Shown here piece after piece: positions 21,227-33,698 of a DNA stretch of 64,000 bases. Each line of letters starts with the position of its first letter. Position 1 is the stretch's first letter. A program made the translations under genes and the position numbers. Under the pieces are notes generated by a model. That model searched no databases and was not told where the DNA came from. It was given only the letters and a program-made list of their open reading frames with translations. Location: NCBI GenBank assembly GCA_037044905.1, contig JBAOKB010000182.1, forward strand, positions 310,001 to 374,000, written 5' to 3'. This DNA comes from Hortaea werneckii (taxonomy: Eukaryota > Ascomycota > Dothideomycetes > Mycosphaerellales > Teratosphaeriaceae).

Positions 21227-24200
21227 ATGGTCGTACCTCCTAGCACCGGGGGTGCGACGGCTACCGTGACAGCCGCAAGACTGTCGCCCTCCGACCCAGC
21301 AACTGTACCAGTCGCACCTAGCTCGAAAACGAAGCCCGGCCAGCAGCCGGTATCAGCGCCTGGTACATTGAACGGACCGCCTTCTGGCAACAATCATGCC
21401 ATCCCCCTCAGCGCACGTCGAGCCGAGCCTCTTGACTTATCGACCGTCGAACGCCGAGGCCAGCCGAACATGCCCGTTTACAAAGAGCAGAAGGAGCGCT
21501 TATTTGGAATCCCGAACGCTCCGAGCTTCCATCCCACGGAGGAGGAGTTCAGAGATCCTATGGAGTATATGCGCAAGATCACACCCGAAGGAAGCAAGTA
21601 CGGTATCATCAAGATTGTTCCGCCAGACAGTTGGCAGCCTACATTTGCGATCAACACTGAGGTATGTGTAAAGATTTGAGATGACACAAGTTCAGTTGCG
21701 ACAGATGGACTAACGTGAGGTCCAAATAGCGTTTCCACTTCCGCACTCGTCGTCAAGAGTTGAACTCTGTCGAAGGTGGGAACAGGGTCAACAATGACTA
21801 CCTCGATCAACTCGCTCGATTTCACAAACAGAACGGTCACAACCTCAACCGCTTCCCCTCCGTCGATAAACGTCCTCTTGACCTGTATCGCCTCAAGAAG
21901 ACCGTCGAGCGTAAAGGAGGCTTTGATACAGTATGCAAGGGCAAGAGATGGGCAGAGGTTGGACGTGATCTTGGATACAGCGGCAAGATCATGTCATCAC
22001 TTTCGACGTCGCTCAAGAATTCGTATCAGAAATGGCTGCTGCCGTACGAGGAGTACTTGAGGGTCGCAAAGCCTGGTGTCCATCACCAGCTGGAGATGAT
22101 GAACGGCGGACCTACGCAGCCATACACTCCTTCGCCTGGACCATCTCCAGCCAAAAAGGCTCAAGGTCAGACGCCTACTAGCATGAATGGGACGCCAACT
22201 ATGCAGGCATCTGCGGCACTGAACGCCACTATCAATGGCCAAGGTAGCCCACCTTCACTCTCCCGTGAGGTCTCAACTCAATCTCATCCTGGAACGAGCA
22301 ACACCGGAGGATTTACGCCTGTCAACGCTGGCGGTGGTTTTACGGCCGTCAACGCTCCAACTCCAGCTGCCTCATTTACATCAGTCAATGGGCCCAACGG
22401 TTTTCATTCCAACGGTGCGACTCCGCAGCGCACCCTTGACACACCGCCTTCGAACAACGGTCAACAAGCCATTGCGCCGCATCCCAATGGTGTCGCAGCC
22501 TTGAAGAGACAACACAGTGATCAGCTCCTTCACCAGACGAACTGGACGCTATCGGTCGTCGCAGTAAGAGATTGCGTAAGGATGTGCCAACCGTTGCTGG
22601 TAGTAACATGCATCACTCGTCACACTCACGCATGGCCGGAGGTAAGGCTGTCGTTGAGAGAGAGCGTGGCGACCACACTCCCGGCGAAGTCTGTGAAAGC
22701 TGTTTGCGCCCCGAAAAGAATAAGATGATTGAGTGCGGCACTTGCGACAGCGTTTATCACATGTATTGCCTTGAGCCACCACTGAAGGAGAGACCGCCCT
22801 TTGAGTGGCATTGCCCAAGGTGTCTCGTTGGCACTGGCGAGTACGGCTTCGAAGAGGGTGATGTTCACTCGCTCGCAGGCTTCCAAAGAAAAGCAAATGA
22901 GTTCAAGAAATACCATTTTGAGACTCTGGGCAAGCTGCACAGTCCATTCACGGAAACAAAGCGTCATTTGGATGAAGCTGATATCGAAAAGGAGTTCTGG
23001 AGACTGGTAGACGAACTATCCGATGCTACTGAGGTCGAGTACGGCGCCGATATCCACTGCACAACCCATGGCAGCGGCTTTCCAACTATCGAAAAGCAGC
23101 CACGTGATGCTTACTCTACAGACCCTTGGAACCTCAACATCCTGCCTCTCGACAAGGAGTCCCTCTTCCGACATGTGAAATCTGACGTCTCGGGTATGAC
23201 CATACCCTGGCTGTACGTCGGCATGATCTTTTCGACCTTCTGCTGGCACAACGAAGATCATTTCGCGTACTCGGCGAACTACCAGCACTTTGGTGAGACA
23301 AAGACTTGGTATGGTGTACCAGGCGAGGATGCGTATAAGTTCGAGGCCGCGATGAAAGGCGAGATGCCAGAGCTCTTTGAGACTCAGCCAGACTTGATGT
23401 TCCAGCTCGTAACGCTTGCTCGGCCTGAGAAGCTGCGCAAGGCCGGCGTTAGAGTTTACGCGATCGATCAGCATGCTGGTGAGTTTGTGGTCACGTTTCC
23501 GAGAGCGTACCATGCCGGGTTCAATCAAGGATTCAACTTCAACGAAGCCGTCAACTTCGCGCCTATCGATTGGGAGCCGTTTGGCAAGGAGGGCGTCGAG
23601 CGTTTGCGCAATTATCGAAAGCAGCCATGCTTCTCGCACGACGAGATGCTTCTGACAGCTGGCGGACGCGATAACTCGATCAAGACGTCTAAATGGCTTG
23701 CGCCAGCGATGGAGCAGATGCGCGACGAAGAGTTGGCAGCTCGCAAACAGTTCCTCGAGGGCGCCGATGCCGAGTCCGGTGTCGCAGCTGCAGAGCCATA
23801 TCTCGGCCCGCGCTACAAGGCGACGCCTGAAATGATCGACCCTGAAAAAGAGGAAGAGGAGTGCATATGCCACTACTGCAAGTGCTACTGCTACCTCTCG
23901 CGCTTCAGGTGCAACAAGACTGGAAAGCATCTATGTTTGTTGCATGCTGGGAGCTTCGAATGCTGCGACTCACTGGAGTTCGAGCGATACTCGGGTCAAA
24001 ACGGCGACCACACGCTGCTCTACCGCATGACTGACGATGCACTCGTGAGTACCGTTAAAAAGGTTGTGGACAAGGCTACGATTCCCGAAGCGTGGGCAGC
24101 TAAAGTTGACTCCGAGCTCGACGACAATCCTCGTCCGTCTCTGAAGCATCTTCGCACGTTATTGACAGAAGGCGAAAAGATACAACATGATCTGCCGCAA

Positions 24201-27145
24201 CTTGCGGACTTGCGGCGCTTTGTAGAGCGCTGTAACGAGTGGGTAGAAGAAGCGACCAATTACATCACGCGGAAGCAGCAAAGCCGACGGAAAAGCGAGA
24301 AGGGCTGGCGGAAGGGGATGGCGAAGCAGGCCGAACTTGAAGAACGAGACAAGGAGTTGCGCAAGGTCGATAACATCCGCAAGCTCTTGAGTTCAGCAGA
24401 TGAAATAGGGTTTGAATGTCCTGAAATAACGACGCTTCGCGAGCGCGCCGAAAGCATCGCTGATTTCCAACGCGACGCTGACGCGGCGCTCAACAACATT
24501 CGCAGCAACACCACGACCGACTTCGAAGAGCTGCTCGAACGCGGCAAGGAATTTCACGTGGACATACCTGAGATCGGGAATCTTGAACGCGTCGTGAAAA
24601 GGCTCCAGTGGGACGACATGGCCAAATCGAAAAAGCCAAACAGCGACACGCGTCGTCAGGAGCAGACTCTGAAGCAGATTGACGATTTCATCGAAGAAGG
24701 ATTGGCGATTGGCGTGCCGGACACCAACCCCGATCTCATATTCTTCCGTGAGCACAAAGCTCAGGCCGAATTGTGGGAGCAGAAGGCCAAAGAACTCATG
24801 GCAGCCGAACAAGTCCACTACCAACAGCTCGACTCGCTATCCACTCAAGCAGCCACTCTCCCCGTCTCCGCCGAGACCCTCGCGGCCGTTGACGGGATCC
24901 TGAAGAAGCAGCGCGAAGTGCAAGAGAGGATCATGGCATTGGTCGAGCAAAGCAAAGACCCTGACTTCCGCAAGCGTCCTCATTACGAAGACATGCGTCA
25001 GATCTTGAAGGCGCTCGAGGAGCTTCAGAGTAAACCCGCTGGCACGATAGACCTGGAGAAACTTCAAAAGCAGCACGAAGACTGGATGCGACGAGGCAAG
25101 AAGCTGTTCGGCAAGTCGAACGCGCCATTACACATCCTTCTGCAGCACATGAAGCTTGTGTCTGACCGCAACGAGTCGTGCTTTGATCTCACTGACAAGC
25201 CTAGGATGCCAGTGGAACCATCATCGCGCGCAAATTCACCAGAAGCCGGAGCCGAGGAGCAGCCTATTGCGGATGGGAGCAACTCTAGCAGAGATGTGTT
25301 TTGCATCTGTCGCAAGTCCGAGGCCGGTATGATGATTGAATGTGAGATTTGCCATGAGTGGTATCACGGAAAATGCTTGAAGATTGCGCGAGGCAAGGTG
25401 AAGGAGGATGATAAGTACACATGCCCGATCTGTGACTGGCGCGTCAAGATCCCGCGTGACGCTGCTCGCCCTAAGCTTGAAGACCTGCAAGCGTGGCAAG
25501 ACGAGTTGCTAAACCTACCATTCCAGCCCGAAGAGGAGGCTGTGCTTGACAACGTTACCGAATATGGCCAAAACTTCCGCGACTTCTTGAGACCAATTGT
25601 CAATCCGGAGAATCCAACGACACCGGAGGAGATTGGCACGCTGCGCTTTTATCTGCGCAAGATTGAGGGCGCTGATATCCTTCTTGCTGAAGAAACAAAT
25701 TACCTTCGCCAAGAGCTGCACAAATGGGCACCTGTCGCACCGGAGCCACCGCCCAAGATGGAGGTTTCCAACTCGACGCGTAAGCCTCGTCCGACCAAAC
25801 AACAGAAGCTAATGGCTCAGCTTGGGATTACCAATCCCAATGATCTGCCATTGCAGTACAAGATCAAGCCTCATGTCGCTAAGCGCAAAGCTTCCGAGGC
25901 ATTCTCAAAGAACCAACCTTTGCAGCCAGCGACCAGCAGCTCAATGTCGCCTACCAATGCGAATGCACAATCTCCAATGCTTGGTCCCGCCCGCGGTCAA
26001 ACTCCGAATGGCACGAGGCCTTTCCTAACGCCTCTCTCGATCCAGGTCCTGGGAGAACTTGCTTCAGCGCCTGTCGTCAGCAAAGTCCTCACTGCGGAAC
26101 CGCATATGAACAGCGAGAAACTGCTCAAGATGAAAGGCATTCTGATGAGTGATGAAAGTGCGAAGAATATTGAGGCAGACGTCATGAAGCAGCGCATTGC
26201 TGACTACGTGGGCCCGGTCAACGTCCAGCCCGCCTATGGCTATGGCGGTTCGAGCCGGCGCAGCAGTACGCCCAAGAATGCTGCTGCCAACTCGACTCCA
26301 GGTCAGGGCCCCATGTGGACCAACTTGCCATCATCGAGCGGGCCTGCACTCGGACACGCGACAGCGCCTCTCGCATCACCAGGGCAGTTCTCCTTCCAGC
26401 CGCATGCCAGCCCCACCTTCGACAACCACATCTATGATGGCGCGGGCGGCTCCATGTTTGAGAGCCCTTCGAACGAGAACAAGGCACAGCTTGCTAGCCC
26501 TAACTTTGGCGCGCAAAGCGGCAGCATGTTCGACAGCCCGAAACCTGCGCCTTTGCATGGTGGAATGGGAAGTCCGGGGTTTGGGGCAGGCCAGCATAGC
26601 GCCAATAACATTGACAATGTCTTTGCTGACCTGTTGCATGACCACGACCACGACCATGACCACGACCACTTTGGCGGCTTCGATGGAGTGAACGAGGCAA
26701 AGGACAAAATGTCAGAGCATGAAACTGGCGACAAGCCTGCAGCAGGCGATCCTGATGTTGGGGCGTCGCCTTCTGCACATACCACGCAAGTACCAGAGGA
26801 GCCAGCCAACGTCGAAGAGCTCCCTCAAGCCACCAGAGCGCACCTGCAATTGACGGCAAGAGCGAGCCTGAGGTCCAGACGGCTAGTCCCTCCGAAAAGA
26901 TCGACAGGAATGCTGTTGCTGCTTCCGCGCCTTCGCCCGGTGCGGAAAAAGAGATGGCCGATGTCAGTATGCCTGATGCCAATGACGTGCCAGCTGCTGC
27001 TCGCCAGGTGCAGCCTCCGAATGAGCCTGAGCCTGAACCTGAGCACGAGCAAAAGCAAGAGCAAGAGCATGGGCATGAGGAGAGGCAGGCAGAGCGGGCT
27101 AAGAGTCTGGAGATGGACGACTTCATCAATTCTGAGCACCATTGA
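21227..27145 (+). CDS. KDM5/JARID1-type histone H3K4 demethylase (two frame breaks)
   Basis: About 1,950 aa after correction, with the full KDM5 layout: JmjN (FHPTEEEFRDPMEYMRKI, about residue 100), ARID (about 190-260), PHD1 (CESCLRPEKNKMIECG, about 465), JmjC with the Fe(II) site (CWHNEDHFAYS and FPRAYHAGFNQGFN; His, Glu and His present), the C5HC2 zinc finger (CICHYCKCYCYLSRF), the PLU-1 helical region and PHD2 (FCICRKSEAGMMIECE, about 1335). It should remove H3K4 tri- and dimethylation in the nucleus. One intron lies at 21662-21729. Bases are missing near 22520 (before the DELDAIGRR block preceding PHD1) and near 26822 (ahead of the acidic tail). The C-terminus carries an HD repeat (26635-26670) and a Glu/Gln/His-rich tail ending MDDFINSEHH. 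The track of similarity is intact from end to end. Confidence 0.92.
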
Positions 27146-28355
27146 GGAGAAGCGCACATCGACGCAATCGACGATCATGCACGAATTCATGTACCGGCGT
27201 TACTGGATGGGGAGAAGAAGTAGAGCACTGCACCACGCATCAAGGGTTCGTTATGTATGGGTGGGAAAGGGGAGCCGATATCTAAGGGCGAATTTCTTTT
27301 ATTCAAGTCATATCTTAATGGGGACGGTGGCATGATACCAACTTGGGTTGTAAGGGGACTTCGGCGTTTGATAGCTCTCACATGCGGGAACACAGACGTA
27401 TGGCTCTGATGAAGCAATCTAATGTAGTAGCTGAAAGTTTAGTGTAGTCGTGGTGGGAAAGGAAAGGAGGGTATCCTTAAGGAGGGACAAGTATCGACAT
27501 AGTCAGATCAATGTTCCATTGCTGCTGGTTCCCCCCTCCATTCGTTCTTTTTACACTGAGCGTCAAGATGATGGCAAGGCGGTCAGTCTTTCTCTCAGCC
27601 TCACAGTCTCTCCGCGTGACTACCGTCAGCGATCTTGGTTGCCCTTATCGTCGCCCGGCCCCATGATACCCCCTCGCCCCGCAAGAGGCCCGACCGAAGC
27701 CAAAGCTGTGGAGCTTGTGCCATGACGATACTCGGCGAGATAGGCAGCCGCATGCTCATGTTCGCGTATTAGATCGCATCCGTATTTTTTTGAAGGAGTC
27801 AGCAGTACCAACAATAAATCTCCCCAGCTCATTGTAACGACACGTCGATTATACTTCGGCGTACCTGATTGAGGAGCTGCCACCAAGGCAGATTAAGGTG
27901 CATCACCCGACGTCACCAGGCGCGGCTACGGCAGCACAGGGCAGAGCTTCACGACTCACCACTGCACCTGGGGCTGCACTCCCCGAAAGCTGGAGACCGT
28001 TCCGAGTATCATCCATCTCAAAGACTCAGCCTCGTCAGTCTACTCCATAACCTCCGGTAACCACTTCACGCCTCGGTGCTTTCACACACAGTCTTGCCCT
28101 GTATCCGGCTTACGGCCTTACACCCGTACGAAGCCCATCGTGACCCGCCGATCTATCCATCCGGGTGTCTTTAACAGTCTCAGCCACGTGAGCGAGTAGG
28201 CGAACGAGCGAGACTGGCCATCACGGTGACTTCGTCCTTGCTCCTCAAGCAAACACCCTCGAGCAACGCAAACCGTCAACCGTACCCATCAGAGCAATCA
28301 CGCCGGGCTTCCCGCCCCAGGCTCATGTCGTAGCCCACAGCGGCTAACCGACGCC
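27146..28355. other. Intergenic / 5' region of GID7-like gene
   Basis: 1.2 kb with the 3' flank of the demethylase gene and presumably a promoter and untranslated or short first exon of the WD40 gene. No conserved frame. Confidence 0.55.
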
Positions 28356-30782
28356 TTGCCTCCATTCAACCCACCTGACCACGCCTCAGCTTTCGAGCTG
28401 GATCGCGAAACCCACTCCACCTCCTCCCCTATCGTTACCGCCGGCCCAGACGTCTCCTCCGAACCTGCCCAATCCACTTCAGCACCAGAATCTACAGCAC
28501 AGCAGCAGCAACATCCCCAGACCCACCAAACCCACAACATACCGCTAGAGGAACACGGCAGTGGTGAGCCCTCGAACCAATCCGGACGACCCCAAAAACG
28601 ACGAAGACAATCTTTGTCTTCACCTCTGTCCGGTGCCAGATTGACTGGAGTATACAGATCAGGACAACCGGAGCCCAAAAGGCTTCGAGCGAACGATACG
28701 AGCCAAGCTACAGGACCCAAGCAGGCAGAGGATATGCGGCTTGACAACAACAGCAGCCAACACGAGCACAGAGCACGAACATCTGCGAACGGCTCATCGT
28801 CACAGAACGGCGGATCATCTCCACACACAAATGGCTCCACGAAGAGTGGGGATACGAATGGCTACCACACCAATGGCCATGCCGAGCCGAACGTCTCGCC
28901 CTTCTACGGCCACGATAGAGAAGAGGTAACGAGGATCTTACTGCAGAGCCTTTCAGATCTTGGCTATGGCGGCGCAGCGAGACAGCTGAGCGCGGAAAGC
29001 GGGTTCGAGTTGGAGATACCGAGTGTAGCGGCATTCAGGAACGCAGTGCAGCAGGGCGAGTGGGAAGAAGCGGAAGCATTGCTACTAGGGTCGGATACTG
29101 AGTATGAGGGTGGCGGGGTCTCATTAGGGAATGGATACTCCAGTCCTTCCCGACGAAAGAGCAGGCAATCATTCGGGAGTCAAAATGGCTACGTGAGACA
29201 TGGCCTTCCGCTAGCCGAGGGCGCAGATACCACGACTTTGAAGTTCTTGCTACGAGAGCAGAAGTACTTGGAACTATTAGAGAGACGAGATGCCAACAGC
29301 GCCCTATCTGTACTGCGAAACGAGCTTACGCCACTCAAGCGCGACATTGGACGATTACACGCGCTATCAAGCCTCATGATGACGCCTTCAGCCGAAGAGA
29401 TGCGAGCCCAGGCAGGCTGGGATGGCGCGCAAGGCTCAAGTCGAAACTTCCTACTGTCCGAGATCTCCAAGTCAATATCCCCTTCTGTCATGATACCCGA
29501 ACACCGTCTAGCGACCCTTTTCACAGCCGTCCAGGAAGACCAAATCCTCAACTGCCGATATCACAACACCACCGCCCAGCCCAGCTTGTACACCGACCAC
29601 GAATGCTCGCCGGACGACTTTCCTCTTCACAGTCTTACGGAGCTCCGAAATCACACTGATGAAGTCTGGCATCTTGACTTCAGCCACGATGGCTCTCTGC
29701 TCGCCACCGCTGGCAAAGATGGGTTAGTCTGCATCTACGAAACGCAAAATTGGCGACTTGTCCACGAGATCAGAGAGCATGAACGGGGTGCGCATCACTC
29801 CGACGGCGGCAGGGGTGTCTGCTACGTGTCCTTCAGCCCCGACGACCGCTACCTCATCTCGTGCTCACAGAACAATGAATTCATTGTCATCTCCGTGCGC
29901 GAAGGCCGACGCGTCGCCCACGCCGATCACTTCGACTACCCCGTCACATCCGCCGCCTGGCTTCCCGACTCAGAAACCTTTGTCGTCGGCTCGCAAGGCT
30001 CAAGACGACCGCTAGGCCTCTACAGTCTACAAGGTGGAGGGGGCTCAAGCACAACGGCGGCGTAGTCCGGAATAACGAGATCTACTCCTTCCGTGATCCG
30101 CCCTGGGATAACAACGTCAAGGAAAACCCGAATAGTTTCCGCATCACAGATGTGGCGGTCAACCAGCGCGGGTCCCGCATGGTGGCTACGACTATCGACA
30201 ATAAGATCATGCTGTTTGACCTTCTCACTTCGCGGATGAAGATCGCCGAGTGGCAGATGGATGACAAATTGACTTCCATCTCCTTCTCCGCCGACGGGGA
30301 TCAGTTGCTCGTCAACATGAACGAAGGGCGGGTGTTAGCCTTAGACTCCGAGACGGGCGAGCTAGTCATGCGGTACGAAGGCGCCAAGCAGCAGGAGTTT
30401 GTCATCCGGTCATGTTTTGGCGGCGCGGGGGAGAATTTCGTGCTGAGTGGCAGCGAGGATAGTCGGGTGTATGTGTGGCGGAAGCAGACGGGTGCGCAGG
30501 TCGCTGTGCTGGAGGCCCATAGCCAGGGGACCGTGAACGCGGTGGCGTGGCATCCGAGGGAGTTTGGATGCTTTGCTAGTGCTGGCGATGATCGGGGGGT
30601 GCGAGTGTAAGTGCCCTTTTCTTTGTTTTCGTTTTCCCCTTTCCCCGGCCCGATGGATGTTGAGTCTGGTGCTAACGTGTGCTTTGAATTGCAGATGGTG
30701 CAGTGCTTCCGCGATGATGACCCCGGCTGCGGGTGGTGGTGCTGAGAGAGGTGGGCTTGGAGGATACCGTTATTCTCAATAG
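28356..30782 (+). CDS. GID7: GID7/WDR26-type subunit of the CTLH ubiquitin ligase (one frame break)
   Basis: Order of domains: a disordered Ser/Gln/His-rich N-terminus, LisH (REEVTRILLQSLSDLGYGGA, about residue 188), CTLH (FELEIPSVAAFRNAV and the following helix), then WD40 repeats (EVWHLDFSHDGSLLATAGKD, GVCYVSFSPDDRYLISCS, LSGSEDSRVYVWRKQTG, VNAVAWHPREFGCFASAGDD). Gid7/WDR26 belongs to the GID/CTLH E3 ligase, which in yeast degrades gluconeogenic enzymes. The true start is unresolved: the open frame begins near 28356 without ATG, a branch GCTAAC (28344) and CAG (28389) suggest exon 2 starts at 28390, and exon 1 was not found. A base is missing in the G run near 30040. The last intron is 30607-30694. 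Confidence 0.85.
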
Positions 30783-31268
30783 CATAGGCAAGGTGTAGTA
30801 GATAGCGGGCTTTGAAGCAGGCTTCACATTGGGAAGCTGGATTGGGAAACAGCATCCACCATATCATCTCTACTATTCAGCCAGTCTTAGTCCTTTGGTT
30901 GTTCCCCGGTGATTCTTGTGACTCTATCTTCAATATCCTTCCCGTGCTCGCGTATTATATCATTATATCAATCGACGAAGGCATGTCGGCATGTCTATGC
31001 TGGAGCTCCGAAAGTGGCCCGAGCTTTCTGGTATAGCTTCGCGTCCGGCTGCTGGCTGAGCGCATGTCCATGAGGTGTGCTTCGGAGACATCATCCTACT
31101 TCCACCTCCATACCAACTTCGCCCGTAAATCACCTTTTACGTTTACAAACCCTCCACGAACTAGACCCCCACCGCTCGCTCCCAGCTTTGCCACCGATAC
31201 CGTCTTTACTTAATCAATCGCCCGTCCCGCATCACATTAGGTGAGCCAGCCGGCTCAAGACCACCGCC
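30783..31268. other. Intergenic, 486 bp
   Basis: 3' flank of the GID7-like gene and promoter of the proteasome gene. Nothing else seen. Confidence 0.6.
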
Positions 31269-32287
31269 ATGTCCGGCTACGATCGTGCCTTGTCCGGTAC
31301 ATCTACCTCCCCCGTGCCTCAACGGTGGCTCCTAGAGCACAGCGTGAGCTAACACACATTTGCTTAGTCTTCTCCCCCGACGGCCACGTCTTCCAAGTCG
31401 AATATGCCCTCGAAGCCGTCAAGCGCGGCACATGCGCCGTCGCCGTCAAAGGCAACGGCATCGTCGTGCTCGGGTGCGAGAAGCGCTCCGCGATGAAGCT
31501 CCAGGACACTCGGATCACGCCTTCGAAGATCGGCATGGTCGACAACCACGTCTGCCTCGCTTTCGCCGGCCTGAACGCCGATGCGCGGATATTGATCGAC
31601 AAGGCGAGGCTGGAGGCCCAGAGCCATCGGTTGACGGTCGAAGACCCCGTCAGCATCGAGTACATTACCAAATACGTGGCCGGCGTGCAGCAGCGGTATA
31701 CGCAGAGTGGTGGTGTCCGGCCGTTTGGTATCAGCACATTGATCGTTGGGTTTGACCCGGGTAGCGAAGAGGCGAGACTGTACCAGACGGAGCCTAGCGG
31801 TATCTACAGCGCATGGTATGTTACAATCCACACCCTCCAATAGCTAAGAGAGGCCCGCCCAAACGAGGCATTTCGGGTGTACTAACGCGAGATGCGAATC
31901 CACAGGAAAGCAAACGCCATCGGCCGCTCCTCCAAGACGGTCCGCGAATTCCTCGAGCGCAACCACAAGGACGGCCTGGACCGCACCGGCACCATCGAAC
32001 TCGCCATCAAGTCCCTGCTCGAGGTCGTGCAGACGGGCGCGAAGAACATCGAGATCGCCATCATGGCGCCGGGCAAGAACGTGGAGATGCTGCCGGCCGA
32101 GGACATTGAGAAGACGGTGGAGAAGATCAACACGGAGAAGGACCAGGAGGCCAACACACGACGAGGGGCACGGGGAGGCGCTGCCGCTGCTGCGGGACAG
32201 GGTGCGGGTGCTCCGAGTGCGCAGGGTGCCGAGCAGGTCCTTGCTAGTCGTCCCGCGGGCGAGGGAAGCGGTGCACCGCCTGAGTAA
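31269..32287 (+). CDS. PRE6: 20S proteasome subunit alpha 4 (Pre6/PSMA7 type)
   Basis: Three exons, 31269-31296, 31368-31815 and 31906-32287, join in frame to 285 aa. Both introns have GCTAAC or ACTAAC branch points. The N-terminus MSGYDRALSVFSPDGHVFQ is the alpha-subunit signature (YDR...FSPDGRL-like) with the HbYX-accepting helix. RGTCAVAVKG, LGCEKRSAMKLQDTRI, YVAGVQQRYTQSGGVRPFG and LYQTEPSGIYSAW identify the alpha 4 subtype. Alpha rings gate the 20S core and carry no active site. The C-terminal 45 residues are Ala/Gly/Gln-rich and longer than in yeast, ending GEGSGAPPE. The short first exon ends inside a codon. No frame break, in contrast to its neighbours. Confidence 0.95.
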
Positions 32288-33698
32288 GAGAGGATCATGA
32301 GACGATGAGGAAAGAGCGCAGGGACATCTTGGGGTCAGGTCACTCTGCCAGAGAAAGTCGGAGGGGAGGGCATGGATATGGTGCCCAGCAGGTCGAAAGA
32401 GGCCGAGAGAAGACGCGGAGTAGAACAGCTTTACCTGTATCATACAAAAATGGCATTCACGAACTTTGACAGAAGACTACAACTGCGCAGATCTCCTGCC
32501 TCGTACACTGCCTCGCCACGAGTCTCAGCAGATCATACAGACCTCAAACAGCCCGTCGACCCGGCTAGAAACCTTGCTATAAGTCTACTGGACAAAAACA
32601 CTCTTGAAAGATGCTCTACCGGAAGGGGAATGCTCATGATGAGCTGCATGTCAGGCAGGGCCTCCTTAGTCTTGAATCATTGGGCATGACTGTAATCCAA
32701 CATCAATGTATCTTCCATGAAGCCCTACCATCAGCGCTTGCCAGACGTCAAACGGCAATCTCAAGGCATAAGCACGTGGCCCTGGTCCTTGCTCCAGTAC
32801 GGCTCTAGTATCATGGACCTACGTACGTCAAGAGATCCAAGAGCGTCAATATGTTACACGAGCTCGAGTCTTCCCATGCATTCCCAACAAACAGCAACGA
32901 AACCCGTAATACCTAGATCACAGTGACGGAAGAAGAGAAGAAGGGAATTTGGAGAGGAGGCAAGTAAGGAAAGACAATCCTCAGTAGTTACACAACCTTA
33001 TGCAGGAGGACGAGAAAAAAGTTCAGCTAGTAATCACAACCACCATCGCCACCATTGCTCAAGCTGAGTACGGGGACGAAGGCTAAGGGGGTGTTGCCGT
33101 TGTCAACCCCGAGGCAATACCATTGCCCTCCCATAAAGAAACCTCCCCCGTTCTCCTTGTCTCGTCACCCTAGAAGTTGCCTCCCAGAGATCCAAGCCCT
33201 CACCCACCAGCCTGCAAAGTTTTTCAGCCCTAGCTCGAAGCACCCGAAACCTCTCCCCCATGCCCTATCCCTTGTGCCCCCTTCCTCCAATGATGTTGTT
33301 GAAAGTCGGCCGTGATAAAGTATGAACGAGTGAGTGATGATGCAGCCTCGAGACTGTGCGCGAGTCCCAGCCGCACGCGCAGTCCCAAGGAGAAGAAGAG
33401 GTTGTTGATGGTAGAAAGACAGCTGAGGAAAAAACCCGCAACCAAGAGAAAAAAAAAAAAAAAAGACAATGATGAAGAAACACTCAAAGCATGCATGCAC
33501 CAGCCCCCGGATTTGCTTCTTATTCTGCACCCATCCCATTTCCATTCCGACGCCATCGCTAAATGTGATAGGTGAATCTTCTCTCCGACGCCAACGCTAA
33601 CTTGCATCGATCTTGTTTTCCCAATAGGCCCCCATATGTCCTCAACCTTTTTGAATATTCACACTTGCTTGTTTAGTCGGATTTTGATGTTTTCGCGC
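32288..33698. other. Convergent intergenic region, 1.4 kb
   Basis: Between the 3' ends of the proteasome and RNA-binding protein genes. It includes A runs near 33449-33464. Short frames on both strands look non-coding. Confidence 0.6.

Noticed and set aside
23016..23930. 304-codon minus frame opposite KDM5
   Set aside because: Antisense shadow of the JmjC region, where every catalytic residue is on the plus strand.
26500..27159. Minus frame with a long Ser/Cys-rich repeat
   Set aside because: Antisense of the Glu/Pro-rich KDM5 tail.
33400..33470. A-run as retrotransposon poly(A) tail
   Set aside because: No target-site duplication or element body next to it.
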